DNA from: Candidatus Bathyarchaeia archaeon
GTDB taxonomy: Archaea > Thermoproteota > Bathyarchaeia > 40CM-2-53-6
Length of the DNA stretch: 64,000 nucleotides
Direction of reading: 5' to 3'
Assembly: GCA_035935655.1 (NCBI GenBank)
Contig: DASYWW010000060.1
Location: 54,315 to 118,314, forward strand
This document shows, one piece after another, positions 23,830 through 32,276 of the stretch (the first letter of the stretch is position 1; the number at the start of each line of letters is the position of its first letter). The notes under the pieces are model-generated. The model saw nothing but the letters and a program-made list of their open reading frames with translations, searched no databases and was not told the DNA's origin. The position numbers were made by a program, and so were the translations under genes.

Positions 23830-24249
23830 CTAACTAGGCTTCTTGCTCGCAATTCGATTCTTATTCGCATCCTCATAATTCGAAACCTCTAGAAGGTTTA
23901 GGTCGGGGTCCCGAAAATACACAGACATCATTCGGCCCAGCGCACCCGTTCTTTTGACTGGGCCCTCGAGTATTCGAGTCTTTGACAATTCGAGGCGTTT
24001 GACGACATCCTGGATGGGGGTTGAAGTTACGAAACATAGGTCCGCGGAGCCCGGCGTGGGTCTGTTGGCCTTCGGTTCCACTTCCTTGCCTGCTTCGTGG
24101 AGGTTAATCTTCTGCGAGCCGAAGCTCAATGCCTTGCGACCATTCTCGAATGTCACAACTTCCATGCCGAGGACACTCGAATAGAACGTGCATGTTGTCT
24201 CGACATTTCTTACAGTTAGGACGAGATGATCGAGTCTATCTAATTTCAT
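23830..24249 (-). CDS. VOC-family (glyoxalase/dioxygenase-like) protein
   Basis: A 139-residue vicinal-oxygen-chelate protein with the usual two beta-alpha-beta-beta-beta units. The first opens RLDHLVLTVRNVETTCTFYSSVLGMEVV with His as a metal ligand. The second has ADLCFVTSTPIQDVVKRLE and ends VYFRDPDLNLLEVSNYED with the Glu ligand. Members include virulence-type glyoxalases and fosfomycin-type enzymes; the substrate here is unknown. The ending DPDLNLLEVSNY resembles uncharacterised bacterial VirB-like glyoxalases, so horizontal origin is possible. Confidence 0.8.
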   Translation of the reverse strand: MKLDRLDHLVLTVRNVETTCTFYSSVLGMEVVTFENGRKALSFGSQKINLHEAGKEVEPKANRPTPGSADLCFVTSTPIQDVVKRLELSKTRILEGPVKRTGALGRMMSVYFRDPDLNLLEVSNYEDANKNRIASKKPS

Positions 24250-24339
24250 ACGTATTGCCTATCATTAGATTGGAAGCGTTTGTGTAGAAAAAGAGGTTGA
24301 GCGAAGCCGAAGCTTCGCCCATTGAGGTTAGTGTTCGAG

Positions 24340-24897
24340 CTAGTTTTGTGCGACTTTGGCTTCTTCCGTCCGGCCGGGGTGTTCGTTTTGGGCGAACATC
24401 GCCATCGCCTGCTTCTGTTTCTCGTCTTTCTCTTTCTTTGACATGCTGACTTGCTGGGCTATTGACCAGTGGTGGCCGTAGGGGTCTGTAAGTTGTCCGT
24501 ATCGTTCACCCCAGAATTGATTGTCCAATGGCATGGTGGCCTTGGCGCCTGCGTCGATTGCTTGCTGCCAGATCTTGTCGACATTGTTGATGTAGACATG
24601 CAATGTAACGGGGCTGTTGCCGATGGCCTGGGCGGATTGGGCGCCGCCTGGGAACGTGTCCGACAGCATTACTATCGAGTCGCCGATTCTGATCCTTGCG
24701 TGCATTATTTTTCCGTCAGGGACGGCTTGTCGAGCTAGCTCCCTTGCACCGAAGACTTTTTTGTACCAGTCGATGGCTGCGGCTGCACCATTGATGGCGA
24801 GGTAGGGTGTTACTGTCCTGAATCCCGGTGGGATGGGTGCCTTCTTCAATTTTGCAGGTTTCTTCGCTTTTGCCTTTTTGGATTTGGATTTAGGCAT
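24340..24897 (-). CDS. PhnB-like VOC-family protein
   Basis: A 185-residue protein with a Lys/Ala-rich N-terminal tail (MPKSKSKKAKAKKPAKLKK) before a PhnB-type VOC domain. Typical segments are TVTPYLAINGAAAAIDWYKKVFGARE, MHARIRIGDSIVMLSD, VTLHVYINNVDKIWQQAIDAGA and WGERYGQLTDPYGHHWSIAQ. These proteins have the glyoxalase/bleomycin-resistance fold, but their activities are mostly untested. The basic tail is unusual and might bind nucleic acid. It is the second VOC gene in a row on this strand, not obviously a recent duplicate. Confidence 0.82.
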   Translation of the reverse strand: MPKSKSKKAKAKKPAKLKKAPIPPGFRTVTPYLAINGAAAAIDWYKKVFGARELARQAVPDGKIMHARIRIGDSIVMLSDTFPGGAQSAQAIGNSPVTLHVYINNVDKIWQQAIDAGAKATMPLDNQFWGERYGQLTDPYGHHWSIAQQVSMSKKEKDEKQKQAMAMFAQNEHPGRTEEAKVAQN

Positions 24898-25067
24898 GGT
24901 CGGGGGCTAGTGAATCCGTGGACTAAAACCTTGCTAGTGAATTTCTGATCAAGCGACACTCTTTGACTACAATTCCCATGCAACTGACTAAGTAGCAAAA
25001 AACATCCAGAATCCCGATACTGTTATTTCCGCGCCGCAGACTCTGCCTTTATGTCAAGAGGGTCGGG

Positions 25068-25961
25068 ATGTCCGCTGCTCTGGTTTGTCCCCGCTGTGGC
25101 TTTGCAAATCCAATTGGAGCTACTTTCTGTGCGAGATGCGCGGAACGCCTAACCCCCGCGATGCAAGCCCGGGCGACACCTGGGACACAGGTAGGCCCTC
25201 AACCCGCTCGGTCCTATACGGCCCAACTTAGTCAGGCGTCTAGAACAGATGTCAGCAGGACTGAGACAGGTCTTCTGCTGCTCATCTTCGGAATTCTTCT
25301 TGGACCGATCCCGTATGTGAATTTCATAGGTGGAATTCTTGCAATCATAGGCGCCATTCTGGTAATTCTTGGACGACAGGCTTTTGGAATGAGACACTCC
25401 AGGTTTGTCATTCTCTCGTTGATACTCTATCTTGTCGGCCTAGCGATCGCAATCGTGAACACTTTCGCATTCGTGTTCTCGTTAGTCTCAGCAAGCCTCG
25501 CCAGCGGAACGTCGACCTCCATCGGGCAGTATTTTTCTACTGCCTTCAACGAGTTTCTTATTGTAGCAATCGTCGCGTCGGCTGTGAGCGGCATAGCTGT
25601 TCTCCTCTTCACATACGCACTTCAGACCTCTACTGGAAAATTGTTGTTGTGGACCGGATATGTCGCAAGTTTAGTCACCGGTATTCTGGTATTCTACCTG
25701 GTGAGTCAAGCACTCACCAACGCAATACAACAAGCAACCTCAGGCAACCCTGCTAACACACTCTCTCTGATCACTTCTCTCCAAGCTCTCCAAGGCCAAG
25801 TACAATTATTGGGCTTGCTGGCACTCATTCCCGCGACGATAAATGCTACAGCATATTACTTGGTCCGGTCGAGGATAAGGAGTGGAGAACTCCCGGAAGT
25901 TCCCAAGTCTTCTAGTCCTCAGGTTCCATCTCCAAGCCCCGGGACAATGGTCGCAAAATAG
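25068..25961 (+). CDS. Zinc-ribbon integral membrane protein (DUF996-like membrane part)
   Basis: A 297-residue protein. The N-terminal zinc ribbon is CPRCGFANPIGATFCARCAERL (C7-C27). A Gln/Ala/Thr linker follows, then about six membrane segments: LLLLIFGILLGPIPYVNFIGGILAIIGAILVIL, FVILSLILYLVGLAIAIVNTF, FLIVAIVASAVSGIAVLLF, and more. The tail is Pro/Ser-rich. The first membrane hairpin resembles the DUF996-like protein at 10208. Function unknown; a sensor or scaffold is conceivable. Confidence 0.75.
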   Translation: MSAALVCPRCGFANPIGATFCARCAERLTPAMQARATPGTQVGPQPARSYTAQLSQASRTDVSRTETGLLLLIFGILLGPIPYVNFIGGILAIIGAILVILGRQAFGMRHSRFVILSLILYLVGLAIAIVNTFAFVFSLVSASLASGTSTSIGQYFSTAFNEFLIVAIVASAVSGIAVLLFTYALQTSTGKLLLWTGYVASLVTGILVFYLVSQALTNAIQQATSGNPANTLSLITSLQALQGQVQLLGLLALIPATINATAYYLVRSRIRSGELPEVPKSSSPQVPSPSPGTMVAK

Positions 25962-26072
25962 TTTTCAGAAAAAATGAGTGATCAGACAGGTACCTTTTGG
26001 GTCAGAAAGATTCCCTCCTGAGGAGCAATGCTTAACGGACACCAAGAACTCTAGAAGCAATGAGCTTCCATC

Positions 26073-26300
26073 ATGGGCGAGGAAGATCCTTCGCACAGGA
26101 CTCCCCTAGGAGAGCCAGAAAGGCTGAGCCCTTCCAATGGGGAGGCACACACGAACGCGAATGAACTGCCCGAAGTCGCTCACGGAAGGATGTTGTGCCT
26201 GGCTCACGGTCGCATGTGTTATCGAAGAATCTCTCGGGTCGGCCTCGGCGAATGGATCTGTCCTGACGAAAGACACGGAACCCCGATAAAGAGTTCCTAA
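26073..26300 (+). CDS. Small Cys/His protein, 75 residues
   Basis: An ATG-started frame with a disordered charged N-terminus, then VAHGRMLCLAHGRMCYRRISRVGLGEWICPDERHG. Its C-L-A-H, C and C-x4-H pattern could bind one zinc ion. The gene ends 18 bases before the 3' end of the next, convergent gene. Family not recognised; it may or may not be translated. Confidence 0.4.
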   Translation: MGEEDPSHRTPLGEPERLSPSNGEAHTNANELPEVAHGRMLCLAHGRMCYRRISRVGLGEWICPDERHGTPIKSS

Positions 26301-26318
26301 AGGACCTGTCCCTTCAAC

Positions 26319-26810
26319 CTATGCTAAAATTAGCGAGTAGACCGGATGAACTTCCATCCACCCATGGTTATTGTCTAGAACATAAGGTCCGGTCACTGTG
26401 ATGTTTTGGCGTACACTCGGTATGGGAATCTGGTTAGAATAGTTCTGACAAGATAGAACAGCATCTTGCTGACTGACCGTGGTTGCACAAATGATCTCAG
26501 CCAACAGGTCCCCCGGCAGATAATCGTTGTTTGCGCCGTTGAGCAGGTTGACGTATTGCAGGTCAAGATGGAACCATACGTGGTAGTCTCCATCAAACTC
26601 CGCGATCGCACTGTCTACGATCCCAGAAACAGTCACGCAATCCTTGACCGCTCGCAGTCTTGCAGGATTGTAAACGTGGCTCCTAATGTTGGTCGGGTCT
26701 CTGCAGAGAGAGGAAGTACCCACTATCGATGCTTCACGTGAATAGTAGATGGCAGCACCCACCGCCGCTACCACAACTAGGATCAGAGCGATAATCGGTA
26801 ACGGTTTCAT
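26319..26810 (-). CDS. Membrane-anchored extracytoplasmic protein
   Basis: From the ATG giving MKPLPIIALILVVVAAVGAAIYY, a 163-residue protein with one N-terminal membrane helix and an outside domain. The outside part has paired cysteines (LCRDPTN and KDCVTVSG; IICATT and LSCQNY) and a strand pattern VTVSGIVDSAIAEFDGDYHVWFHLD, then QNITVTGPYVLDNNHGWMEVHPV. This looks like an OB-like beta barrel; similar proteins with an HGWMEVHPV ending occur in Nitrososphaeria as hypothetical proteins (from memory). An upstream TTG 27 bases earlier is a less likely start. Confidence 0.65.
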   Translation of the reverse strand: MKPLPIIALILVVVAAVGAAIYYSREASIVGTSSLCRDPTNIRSHVYNPARLRAVKDCVTVSGIVDSAIAEFDGDYHVWFHLDLQYVNLLNGANNDYLPGDLLAEIICATTVSQQDAVLSCQNYSNQIPIPSVRQNITVTGPYVLDNNHGWMEVHPVYSLILA

Positions 26811-26864
26811 CTTGAGCAAGGAATTTCCATCGACCAAATCAGATAGACTTTAAGCCATCCAAAT

Positions 26865-27449
26865 ATGATAGGAGTCTACCTGCGGATATTCATGGTCGTA
26901 AGGTCGTTTCTAAGGGCTATCATCTCTCTTGTAGGCGCCGCGCTTCCTCTCCTCTTCTTATCAGGCTCCTATTCACCACTCGGGGCTTATCTTCCCAGCC
27001 TACTGAACGTACTTGGCAAGGACAGCTCCCTGGGAAGTCTTCTCGGAATCCAGGCCAGTCCGGCCCTACCTATTGGGGCAGCTGGATTGACCGGGTTCGC
27101 GACGTACAGCGTCTTACAACGGGTGCTGAGCACTGCACAAGCGGCGACTTACTCGCGGCCAAACATTGACATGTCGCAGATGATGCGTCAGGTCCAGAAC
27201 ATGATGCCTGCAGGGGTGGGCGTTCAACGGGGAAACGCGCGTCCAGTAAACTTGCCCAATGATATGACCCGGTCACAGCTGTTGATCTTGACAAGATACC
27301 AGCAGGGGTTTGGAAAGCCAAAGGATGTTGCCAAAAACCTCTCGATGGACAAGAAACAGGTTGAGAGGGAAACGAACGTGTTGCAGACGAACGGCTATCT
27401 CACCGGGAAAAACAAGCTTACCTCCAAGGCTCTAGAAACAATTTCCTAG
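26865..27449 (+). CDS. Membrane protein with C-terminal winged-helix-like region
   Basis: A 194-residue protein. Residues about 8-85 hold two or three hydrophobic segments (LRAIISLVGAALPLLFLSG, then SPALPIGAAGLTGFATYSVL). A Met/Gln-rich linker (MSQMMRQVQNMM) leads to a C-terminal part with helices and a turn: SQLLILTRYQQGFGKPKDVAKNLSMDKKQVERETNVLQTNGYLTG, which looks like a winged helix. A membrane-bound DNA-binding protein is a reasonable reading, not certain. It is divergent from the anchored protein at 26319. Confidence 0.6.
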   Translation: MIGVYLRIFMVVRSFLRAIISLVGAALPLLFLSGSYSPLGAYLPSLLNVLGKDSSLGSLLGIQASPALPIGAAGLTGFATYSVLQRVLSTAQAATYSRPNIDMSQMMRQVQNMMPAGVGVQRGNARPVNLPNDMTRSQLLILTRYQQGFGKPKDVAKNLSMDKKQVERETNVLQTNGYLTGKNKLTSKALETIS

Positions 27450-27598
27450 ACTCCGAGGATCGCGAGCTTGCCCTCAAGCGTGGCGAAGCCCTATCAGTTG
27501 ATTGTCACCGGGTCCTGAAAGATTCGAAGCCCCAAAGTCTATTGCTTCGGAAAACGATAGTTCGAACCTCGGCCTTAGCTTGCCTCTGGGAAAAACGC

Positions 27599-29182
27599 AT
27601 GATCCGCTTCGTTAGTCCCCTGATTCGTCCGAAATCCAGAGGGCTCTTGCTGTTTCCGTTGATCCTCAGTCTCGCTCTATCTGGCAATCCGCTGAATCAC
27701 TATTCGCAGCAGTCTGTAAGCGGTTCTCCCTTGGGCTCCTATCGGTCTAGCGGTCAAGCTCTTCGCTCGGCCTCGGTCGCTTCGGCCGTTCCCTATGATG
27801 AGCAGGTCGGTGTCACATTCACGCAGAATTTTTCAGAACTAGCCTTCAACGTGACGGCTGTCGCGTTTACGGGTCCCGACAACGTCGGCCCCGGGTATCT
27901 GGTCAACGGTCTGACAGATTCCGGCTATTGGTACCAAGTTGGTCTCTCCTACAATTGGCCACTCACGTCAGGTGCGGTAAACTCGGGATTCAGCATGAAC
28001 TATGAAGTCTTCGATTCCAACGGTTTTTCCATTGATCCGTCCAACGGTGGAGGAGGACTCCAGAGCTTCAATAGGGCAGTAAGTGCAGGAGATCTTGTAC
28101 TACTCAGTCTCAACTTTTCCTCGGGGTCCGTCGTGATGCAGGCCATGGACTGGCAAACCAGAGCAGTTTCGTCACACTCATACACAGCATTTGGCACCAT
28201 CTTTGTCGGCCTTCAATCCAGGCTGGACTCTCCGAACGGGTTTTTCTCAGGATTGATGACTGAGCAATACCATCGTAGTCCATACTACGGAGCCGGGCTC
28301 CCGGTCACGTACAATGCGATCGGAACCGGTCTTTCATCTGCTTGGATGTGGATGGATGAATGGGATACAAACACAGGACTCTCTCTCTTCAGAGACAACA
28401 CTACCCAACCAGTCTCACTAAGTGCATCTCTCGGCCAGTACTTCTCCTCGAATGGTACCGCCGAGGTAGCTAGTGCTCATGGGTTGGTAACGGGACTGAC
28501 GCCGGTCGTATATCCTACCTTGGACGCGAGCCCTCCAATAACAGGACGCCCTGGCTATCAGATCTCGATCCCGATAACTATCAACGATACGGAAGCAGGA
28601 ACAATAAGGTTCACGAATCTAACTATCTCGACAAGTTTCGGCAAATACAACTTCTCCCTCGAAACGCCTTTCTCCTTTGGTCAGGGGTATACAGCGTACA
28701 ATTCGGTCATAAACGTCCCATCTGGTCTTAGACCTGGAAATTACAATGTGTCGATTGACATCCGGTCTTGGCAGTATCTGGATTCTCAAGCCCAAGAATG
28801 GATTCCGCTCTGGCCGTCGGGCCTCAACGAGACCCTGATTCTTACAAACAATCCGATCACGTCCACCAATCCCGGCTCAAATCCACCCAGCTCCGGTCGG
28901 GGCCCGTCTACATCCACCAACAAGACAACGCCATCACCCAGCCCACTGCTAGGAATAATTCGTTCCATCATCATACCCGTCGTCGTGGGATACGGAGCGC
29001 TGGTGTCGTTAGCTGTTGCACTCCTGATCAGACAAGAACGGAAACGGTCCAATAAGGGTCCGACTCCAATCATAACATATTGTCAGAGCTGTGGCACGGA
29101 AATGGGCTCTGGAGTCTTCATGTGCCCGAATTGCGGTCTTGCACAGGCGCAACTAGCCTTGCTCAATAACGCAAGGAGTTGA
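27599..29182 (+). CDS. Large surface protein with C-terminal membrane helix and cytoplasmic zinc ribbon
   Basis: From the ATG giving MIRFVSPLIRPKSRG, a 527-residue protein. It has a signal peptide (LLLFPLILSLALSG), a long outside part rich in Ser/Asn/Gly with beta-sandwich patterns, and a Pro/Ser/Thr stalk. One membrane helix follows (IIPVVVGYGALVSLAVALLI) and then a short basic cytoplasmic tail with a zinc ribbon, CQSCG ... CPNCG. A receptor-like layout with an internal zinc ribbon is unusual. A TTG 57 bases upstream is an alternative start. Function unknown. Confidence 0.7.
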   Translation: MIRFVSPLIRPKSRGLLLFPLILSLALSGNPLNHYSQQSVSGSPLGSYRSSGQALRSASVASAVPYDEQVGVTFTQNFSELAFNVTAVAFTGPDNVGPGYLVNGLTDSGYWYQVGLSYNWPLTSGAVNSGFSMNYEVFDSNGFSIDPSNGGGGLQSFNRAVSAGDLVLLSLNFSSGSVVMQAMDWQTRAVSSHSYTAFGTIFVGLQSRLDSPNGFFSGLMTEQYHRSPYYGAGLPVTYNAIGTGLSSAWMWMDEWDTNTGLSLFRDNTTQPVSLSASLGQYFSSNGTAEVASAHGLVTGLTPVVYPTLDASPPITGRPGYQISIPITINDTEAGTIRFTNLTISTSFGKYNFSLETPFSFGQGYTAYNSVINVPSGLRPGNYNVSIDIRSWQYLDSQAQEWIPLWPSGLNETLILTNNPITSTNPGSNPPSSGRGPSTSTNKTTPSPSPLLGIIRSIIIPVVVGYGALVSLAVALLIRQERKRSNKGPTPIITYCQSCGTEMGSGVFMCPNCGLAQAQLALLNNARS

Positions 29183-29214
29183 GGAGATAACTGGGATCGT
29201 TTCCCGAAACCCGT

Positions 29215-30000
29215 TTATGTCCGCAGGGTTGTGATTGCTTCCAAGACCACTTCCCCTGCCCGCTTCAACGCATTTCTAAGCTCGGGGCGTCCGAATCCTG
29301 GTTTCCAGTCTCTCCACAGCTCATCGCTCACGACTAGTAGGTTGCAGACTTCTATGTTCCGATAGACTCCAATCGCGTACATGGCGGATGTTTCCATGTC
29401 TACGCCTAGGACGTTGCGTAGTCGATATTCCTCGATAGTCGTCACCAGCTCCCGATAAGGCGCGTCGGTAGTCCAGATAGGACCGGTGTATGCGACAATC
29501 CCCTTTTTCAAGCGCGCCTTCTCAAGCGCGCGCACAAGGCGCTGAGCTGGGCGAAGCCCCTCTTCACTTGACAGGTAGTGCGGCGAGGTTCCCTCTTCTC
29601 TGATACATGAGGTTGGAATGAAACAAGTACCGATCGGTGCTTCGGGTTGAATGCTGCCAGCGAGTCCTAGCCCTATGAAGACTCGTACCCCGCAAGCGAT
29701 CAACTCTTCCATGACCATGACGGTTGCAGGCGCCCCTAACGGGAGGTTCACAAACGAGACCCTTCTACCGCCGACCTCTCCGTCATAGAGCGGAAACCGC
29801 GGCCCCCACCACCACGATGGAGAAGGCTTTGCCTTGACCGTTTTGGCAAGAGACTTTACTGTCTTGAGGTCCCATGAACCTACAACGATCGGATTCAGTC
29901 CAAGTCGGTCGATCGAAACGCCGTGTTGGGATGCCCAGAATTCCACGGCAGCACGAGCCGTGAAACGCTCGCTCATGGGATGAAGAAAATCGCTAGCCAT
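29215..30000 (-). CDS. Nucleoside phosphorylase (PNP/UDP family)
   Basis: A 261-residue phosphorylase of the PNP_UDP_1 fold, cleaving a nucleoside with phosphate. It shows FVNLPLGAPATVMVMEELIACGVRVFIGLGLAGSI near the phosphate site and GVDMETSAMYAIGV, the conserved Met-Glu binding the ribose. The DELWRDW segment and length fit uridine phosphorylase or related enzymes; the exact base is uncertain. The divergent neighbour is a MtnX-like HAD phosphatase, so a methylthioadenosine role is also possible. Confidence 0.8.
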   Translation of the reverse strand: MASDFLHPMSERFTARAAVEFWASQHGVSIDRLGLNPIVVGSWDLKTVKSLAKTVKAKPSPSWWWGPRFPLYDGEVGGRRVSFVNLPLGAPATVMVMEELIACGVRVFIGLGLAGSIQPEAPIGTCFIPTSCIREEGTSPHYLSSEEGLRPAQRLVRALEKARLKKGIVAYTGPIWTTDAPYRELVTTIEEYRLRNVLGVDMETSAMYAIGVYRNIEVCNLLVVSDELWRDWKPGFGRPELRNALKRAGEVVLEAITTLRT

Positions 30001-30094
30001 GATAGGCTTTGCGTGAACCTTTTCCGAACCTGTTGCAAGCTCATTGTTTTCAATATCTATCTAATGCTGGTCAGGTAGAGAAGTCTCGTTTGGA

Positions 30095-30772
30095 ATGAAG
30101 CTCGCAGTACTAAGCGACTTTGACGGCACAGTTACTCTCAATGACACGTTCCAGAATGTTGTGGAGAAACTCGGTCAAGGCGACTGGAGAGCTGTTGATG
30201 ACCAATATGTCAGGGGAGAAATCACACTTGACGAATGCCTCCGAAGACAGGGCGGAATGGTAAGAGCGTCAAAATCCCAGATCTTGAAGGAACTCGATCA
30301 AGTTACCAAGTTCAGATCCGGCTTCGACAATTTAGCCGAATATTGCCAGACACACCACTACCCGCTCGTCGTGGTCAGTGCAGGTCTGGACTTCGTCATC
30401 AAACACTTTCTAACGCGCGAGAATCTGATGGACAAAGTGGAATTGTTCGCGGCAACGGCGAAATGCATGCCAACCGGCATCAAATTCGACTTTCTCAAAC
30501 TGAAGGACAAACGATCAATTAGCTTCAAAGATGACATCGTCAGATACTATAGGACGAAGGCTGAAGCGGTCGCCTACATCGGGGATGGACGATGGGATCT
30601 ACAGGCCCTGAGAAACGCAGACTTGAGATTCGCGATTAAAAATTCTAAGCTCGCGGAGCTTTGCAAGGAACAGGAGATTCAAACAACTACAGTTGCCAAT
30701 TTCACAGAAGTCGTTACTTCTCTTCAGAAGAAAATGTCCGAACGAAACTCGTGGCGGGAAGAGAGTGAATAG
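30095..30772 (+). CDS. HAD phosphatase, MtnX/phosphoserine-phosphatase-like
   Basis: A 225-residue HAD phosphatase. Motif I is SDFDGTVTLNDT, motif II VVVSAGLDFVI, motif III the Lys in ISFKDDIV, and motif IV YIGDGRWDLQALRNAD. The overall pattern resembles MtnX (2-hydroxy-3-keto-5-methylthiopentenyl-1-phosphate phosphatase) and phosphoserine phosphatase. Which substrate it uses is not clear. It is divergent from a nucleoside phosphorylase and overlaps the next gene by 8 bases. Confidence 0.78.
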   Translation: MKLAVLSDFDGTVTLNDTFQNVVEKLGQGDWRAVDDQYVRGEITLDECLRRQGGMVRASKSQILKELDQVTKFRSGFDNLAEYCQTHHYPLVVVSAGLDFVIKHFLTRENLMDKVELFAATAKCMPTGIKFDFLKLKDKRSISFKDDIVRYYRTKAEAVAYIGDGRWDLQALRNADLRFAIKNSKLAELCKEQEIQTTTVANFTEVVTSLQKKMSERNSWREESE

Positions 30773-31298
30773 GAAACTGTCTCCTTTCGGTCCTTTCTAT
30801 TGCGTGTTCCGATGGGATCTGTCCAAATTCGACAACCAGGAATCCAATCAACCTGTAGGGATCCGAGTCAGGCTTGCCTCAGAGGGCGAAATAGGAGCTG
30901 TAGCTGAGGTATGGTACACAGGTCTTAGAGAGGAGGAAGGTTCTCCATGGGAGAATTACCTCAAGAAATGGACACCGAACAGTGCCGCAAGATGGTTTCT
31001 AGATTCTACGAAACGACTGGGCGCGAAGTTTTTGATTGTCGACAGGGAGGAGAAGATTGTTGGGATCAACGGGATAATCTCGGAGAAAAACTCAGGCAAG
31101 GGCCGGTTTTTCACTGGAGTAGTTGTCTCGCCTAATCATCGAAGACAAGGAATCGGGTCTCTGCTTCTCCATCAAACGCTCTTAGTCCTGAAGAAAGAAG
31201 GCCTTCTATACGCCGAAGTTGAAACCATCCAAGGAATACCTGCGGCGAAATATCTCTATACCAAATACGAGGGAAAGAGCATCCAGGTGCCCGCGTAG
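30765..31298 (+). CDS. GNAT-family N-acetyltransferase
   Basis: A 177-residue GNAT protein from the GTG giving MNRKLSPFGPF, overlapping the HAD stop by 8 bases, which implies translational coupling. Motif A is VVSPNHRRQGIGSLLLHQTL, with the Q/RxxGxG/A acetyl-CoA loop. Motif B is GIPAAKYLYTKYEGKS. The substrate is unknown. A longer frame within the HAD gene is open upstream, but the short start is better placed. Confidence 0.8.
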   Translation: MNRKLSPFGPFYCVFRWDLSKFDNQESNQPVGIRVRLASEGEIGAVAEVWYTGLREEEGSPWENYLKKWTPNSAARWFLDSTKRLGAKFLIVDREEKIVGINGIISEKNSGKGRFFTGVVVSPNHRRQGIGSLLLHQTLLVLKKEGLLYAEVETIQGIPAAKYLYTKYEGKSIQVPA

Positions 31299-31315
31299 AG
31301 AAGCTATCTATCTGA

Positions 31316-31723
31316 CTACGACTCAGATTGTAACTCTTGTTTCGTCCTGTTTGCCTTGTCCGTAAGGATGTCTATCGCGTCTTCCAGCCTCTTGCACTTC
31401 TCCTTCTCAGACACAAGCGCTGCCAGTAGTTCGTTGATCTTGCTGAGCGCGTAATCCATACTTCGGTTGATCTGTCCCAGTGGCACATAGTCTAGCCGGC
31501 GTGGCATGGTCGAGAACAACTGTCGTTGAGCCGCATTGATCTCGCTCATCTTGGCGGAGTCGGTCGCGCCGAGCCAGGTCACTTCTCGCGCCGTCTTCAG
31601 ACTCTCATACAATTGATTCTGCAGTTCGATGTAGGCGTTCCAGTAAACGAGCCAAGACTCGTTGAACTCGTCAAACGTCTGCTCTATCCTTTTACTCTTC
31701 TCCGAATTCGAACTGGATGACAA
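31316..31723 (-). CDS. Coiled-coil protein, 135 residues
   Basis: A soluble helical protein. The middle has EFNESWLVYWNAYIELQNQLYESL, then MDYALSKINELLAALVSEKEKCKRLEDAIDIL, a continuous heptad pattern. The tail is charged and Lys/Glu-rich. No enzyme motif is visible. It is convergent with the GNAT gene and faces away from the small zinc-binding gene at 31786. It could serve as an oligomerisation protein. Family not recognised. Confidence 0.6.
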   Translation of the reverse strand: MSSSSNSEKSKRIEQTFDEFNESWLVYWNAYIELQNQLYESLKTAREVTWLGATDSAKMSEINAAQRQLFSTMPRRLDYVPLGQINRSMDYALSKINELLAALVSEKEKCKRLEDAIDILTDKANRTKQELQSES

Positions 31724-31785
31724 TGCTGATGGTTGAAGAGACCGCGCCCGGTAAATGTGTTGCGGGGATCAAGTAGCGACTGTTT

Positions 31786-31986
31786 ATGAGTAGCGATGCG
31801 AGGCCCGCTCAGATGGTAATCTTAGTGGAACATCTTTGCGACAGATGCGGTGGCCAGTTCGAATACAGCGAACTCAACGCGCAGGAAAAACAGATTCTCG
31901 ACCCAACTGGAAAGTGGAAGACAGAGCGCACCTATCGATGCTTTGACTGCGAGAAAGAAGCCTTACTCGGTCAAGGCCCACCCTGA
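31786..31986 (+). CDS. Small zinc-binding protein, 66 residues
   Basis: An ATG-started protein with CDRCGGQFEY (C18, C21) and YRCFDCEKEA near the end, forming a plausible four-Cys zinc site separated by about 31 residues. The middle is polar (SELNAQEKQILDPTGKWKTER). It is divergent from the coiled-coil gene at 31316. Function unknown; a small regulator or RNA-binding protein is possible. Confidence 0.55.
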   Translation: MSSDARPAQMVILVEHLCDRCGGQFEYSELNAQEKQILDPTGKWKTERTYRCFDCEKEALLGQGPP

Positions 31987-32019
31987 CTGGTGGACGGATT
32001 CGGACCTCGTTATTGGAGC

Positions 32020-32196
32020 CTATCTCTTCTTGAGCGCCGCGGACTCGACCTTGCCATGGACCCTTACCGTCCCAACTCGCAAGGATGAAGTTGCGAGCTC
32101 CATGGTCACATCGAAATTGAACGCATAGTCTTTCTCAGCCATTTTCTCCAAGACCTCTGCAAGAGAGGAAGGAGACGATCCATTCTTCTGGGGCAT
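32020..32196 (-). CDS. Small protein, 58 residues, downstream of the GHKL ATPase
   Basis: An ATG-started frame beginning MPQKNGSSPSSLAEVLEKMAE, then KDYAFNFDVTMELATSSLRVGTVRVHGKV, ending AALKKR. It reads as a short helix followed by a beta hairpin or sheet, a plausible small domain. A TATA-like CTTTATA lies about 35 bases before the ATG, so it may have its own promoter. The GHKL ATPase ends 81 bases upstream on the same strand. No known family is recognised. Confidence 0.5.
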   Translation of the reverse strand: MPQKNGSSPSSLAEVLEKMAEKDYAFNFDVTMELATSSLRVGTVRVHGKVESAALKKR

Positions 32197-32276
32197 GATG
32201 ACCGAGTTTGCTATCCGCGCCTTGAGTATAAAGTTCTATGGAAAGAGCCGTTGTCTCGTATGGATTTCTAGGAAAG

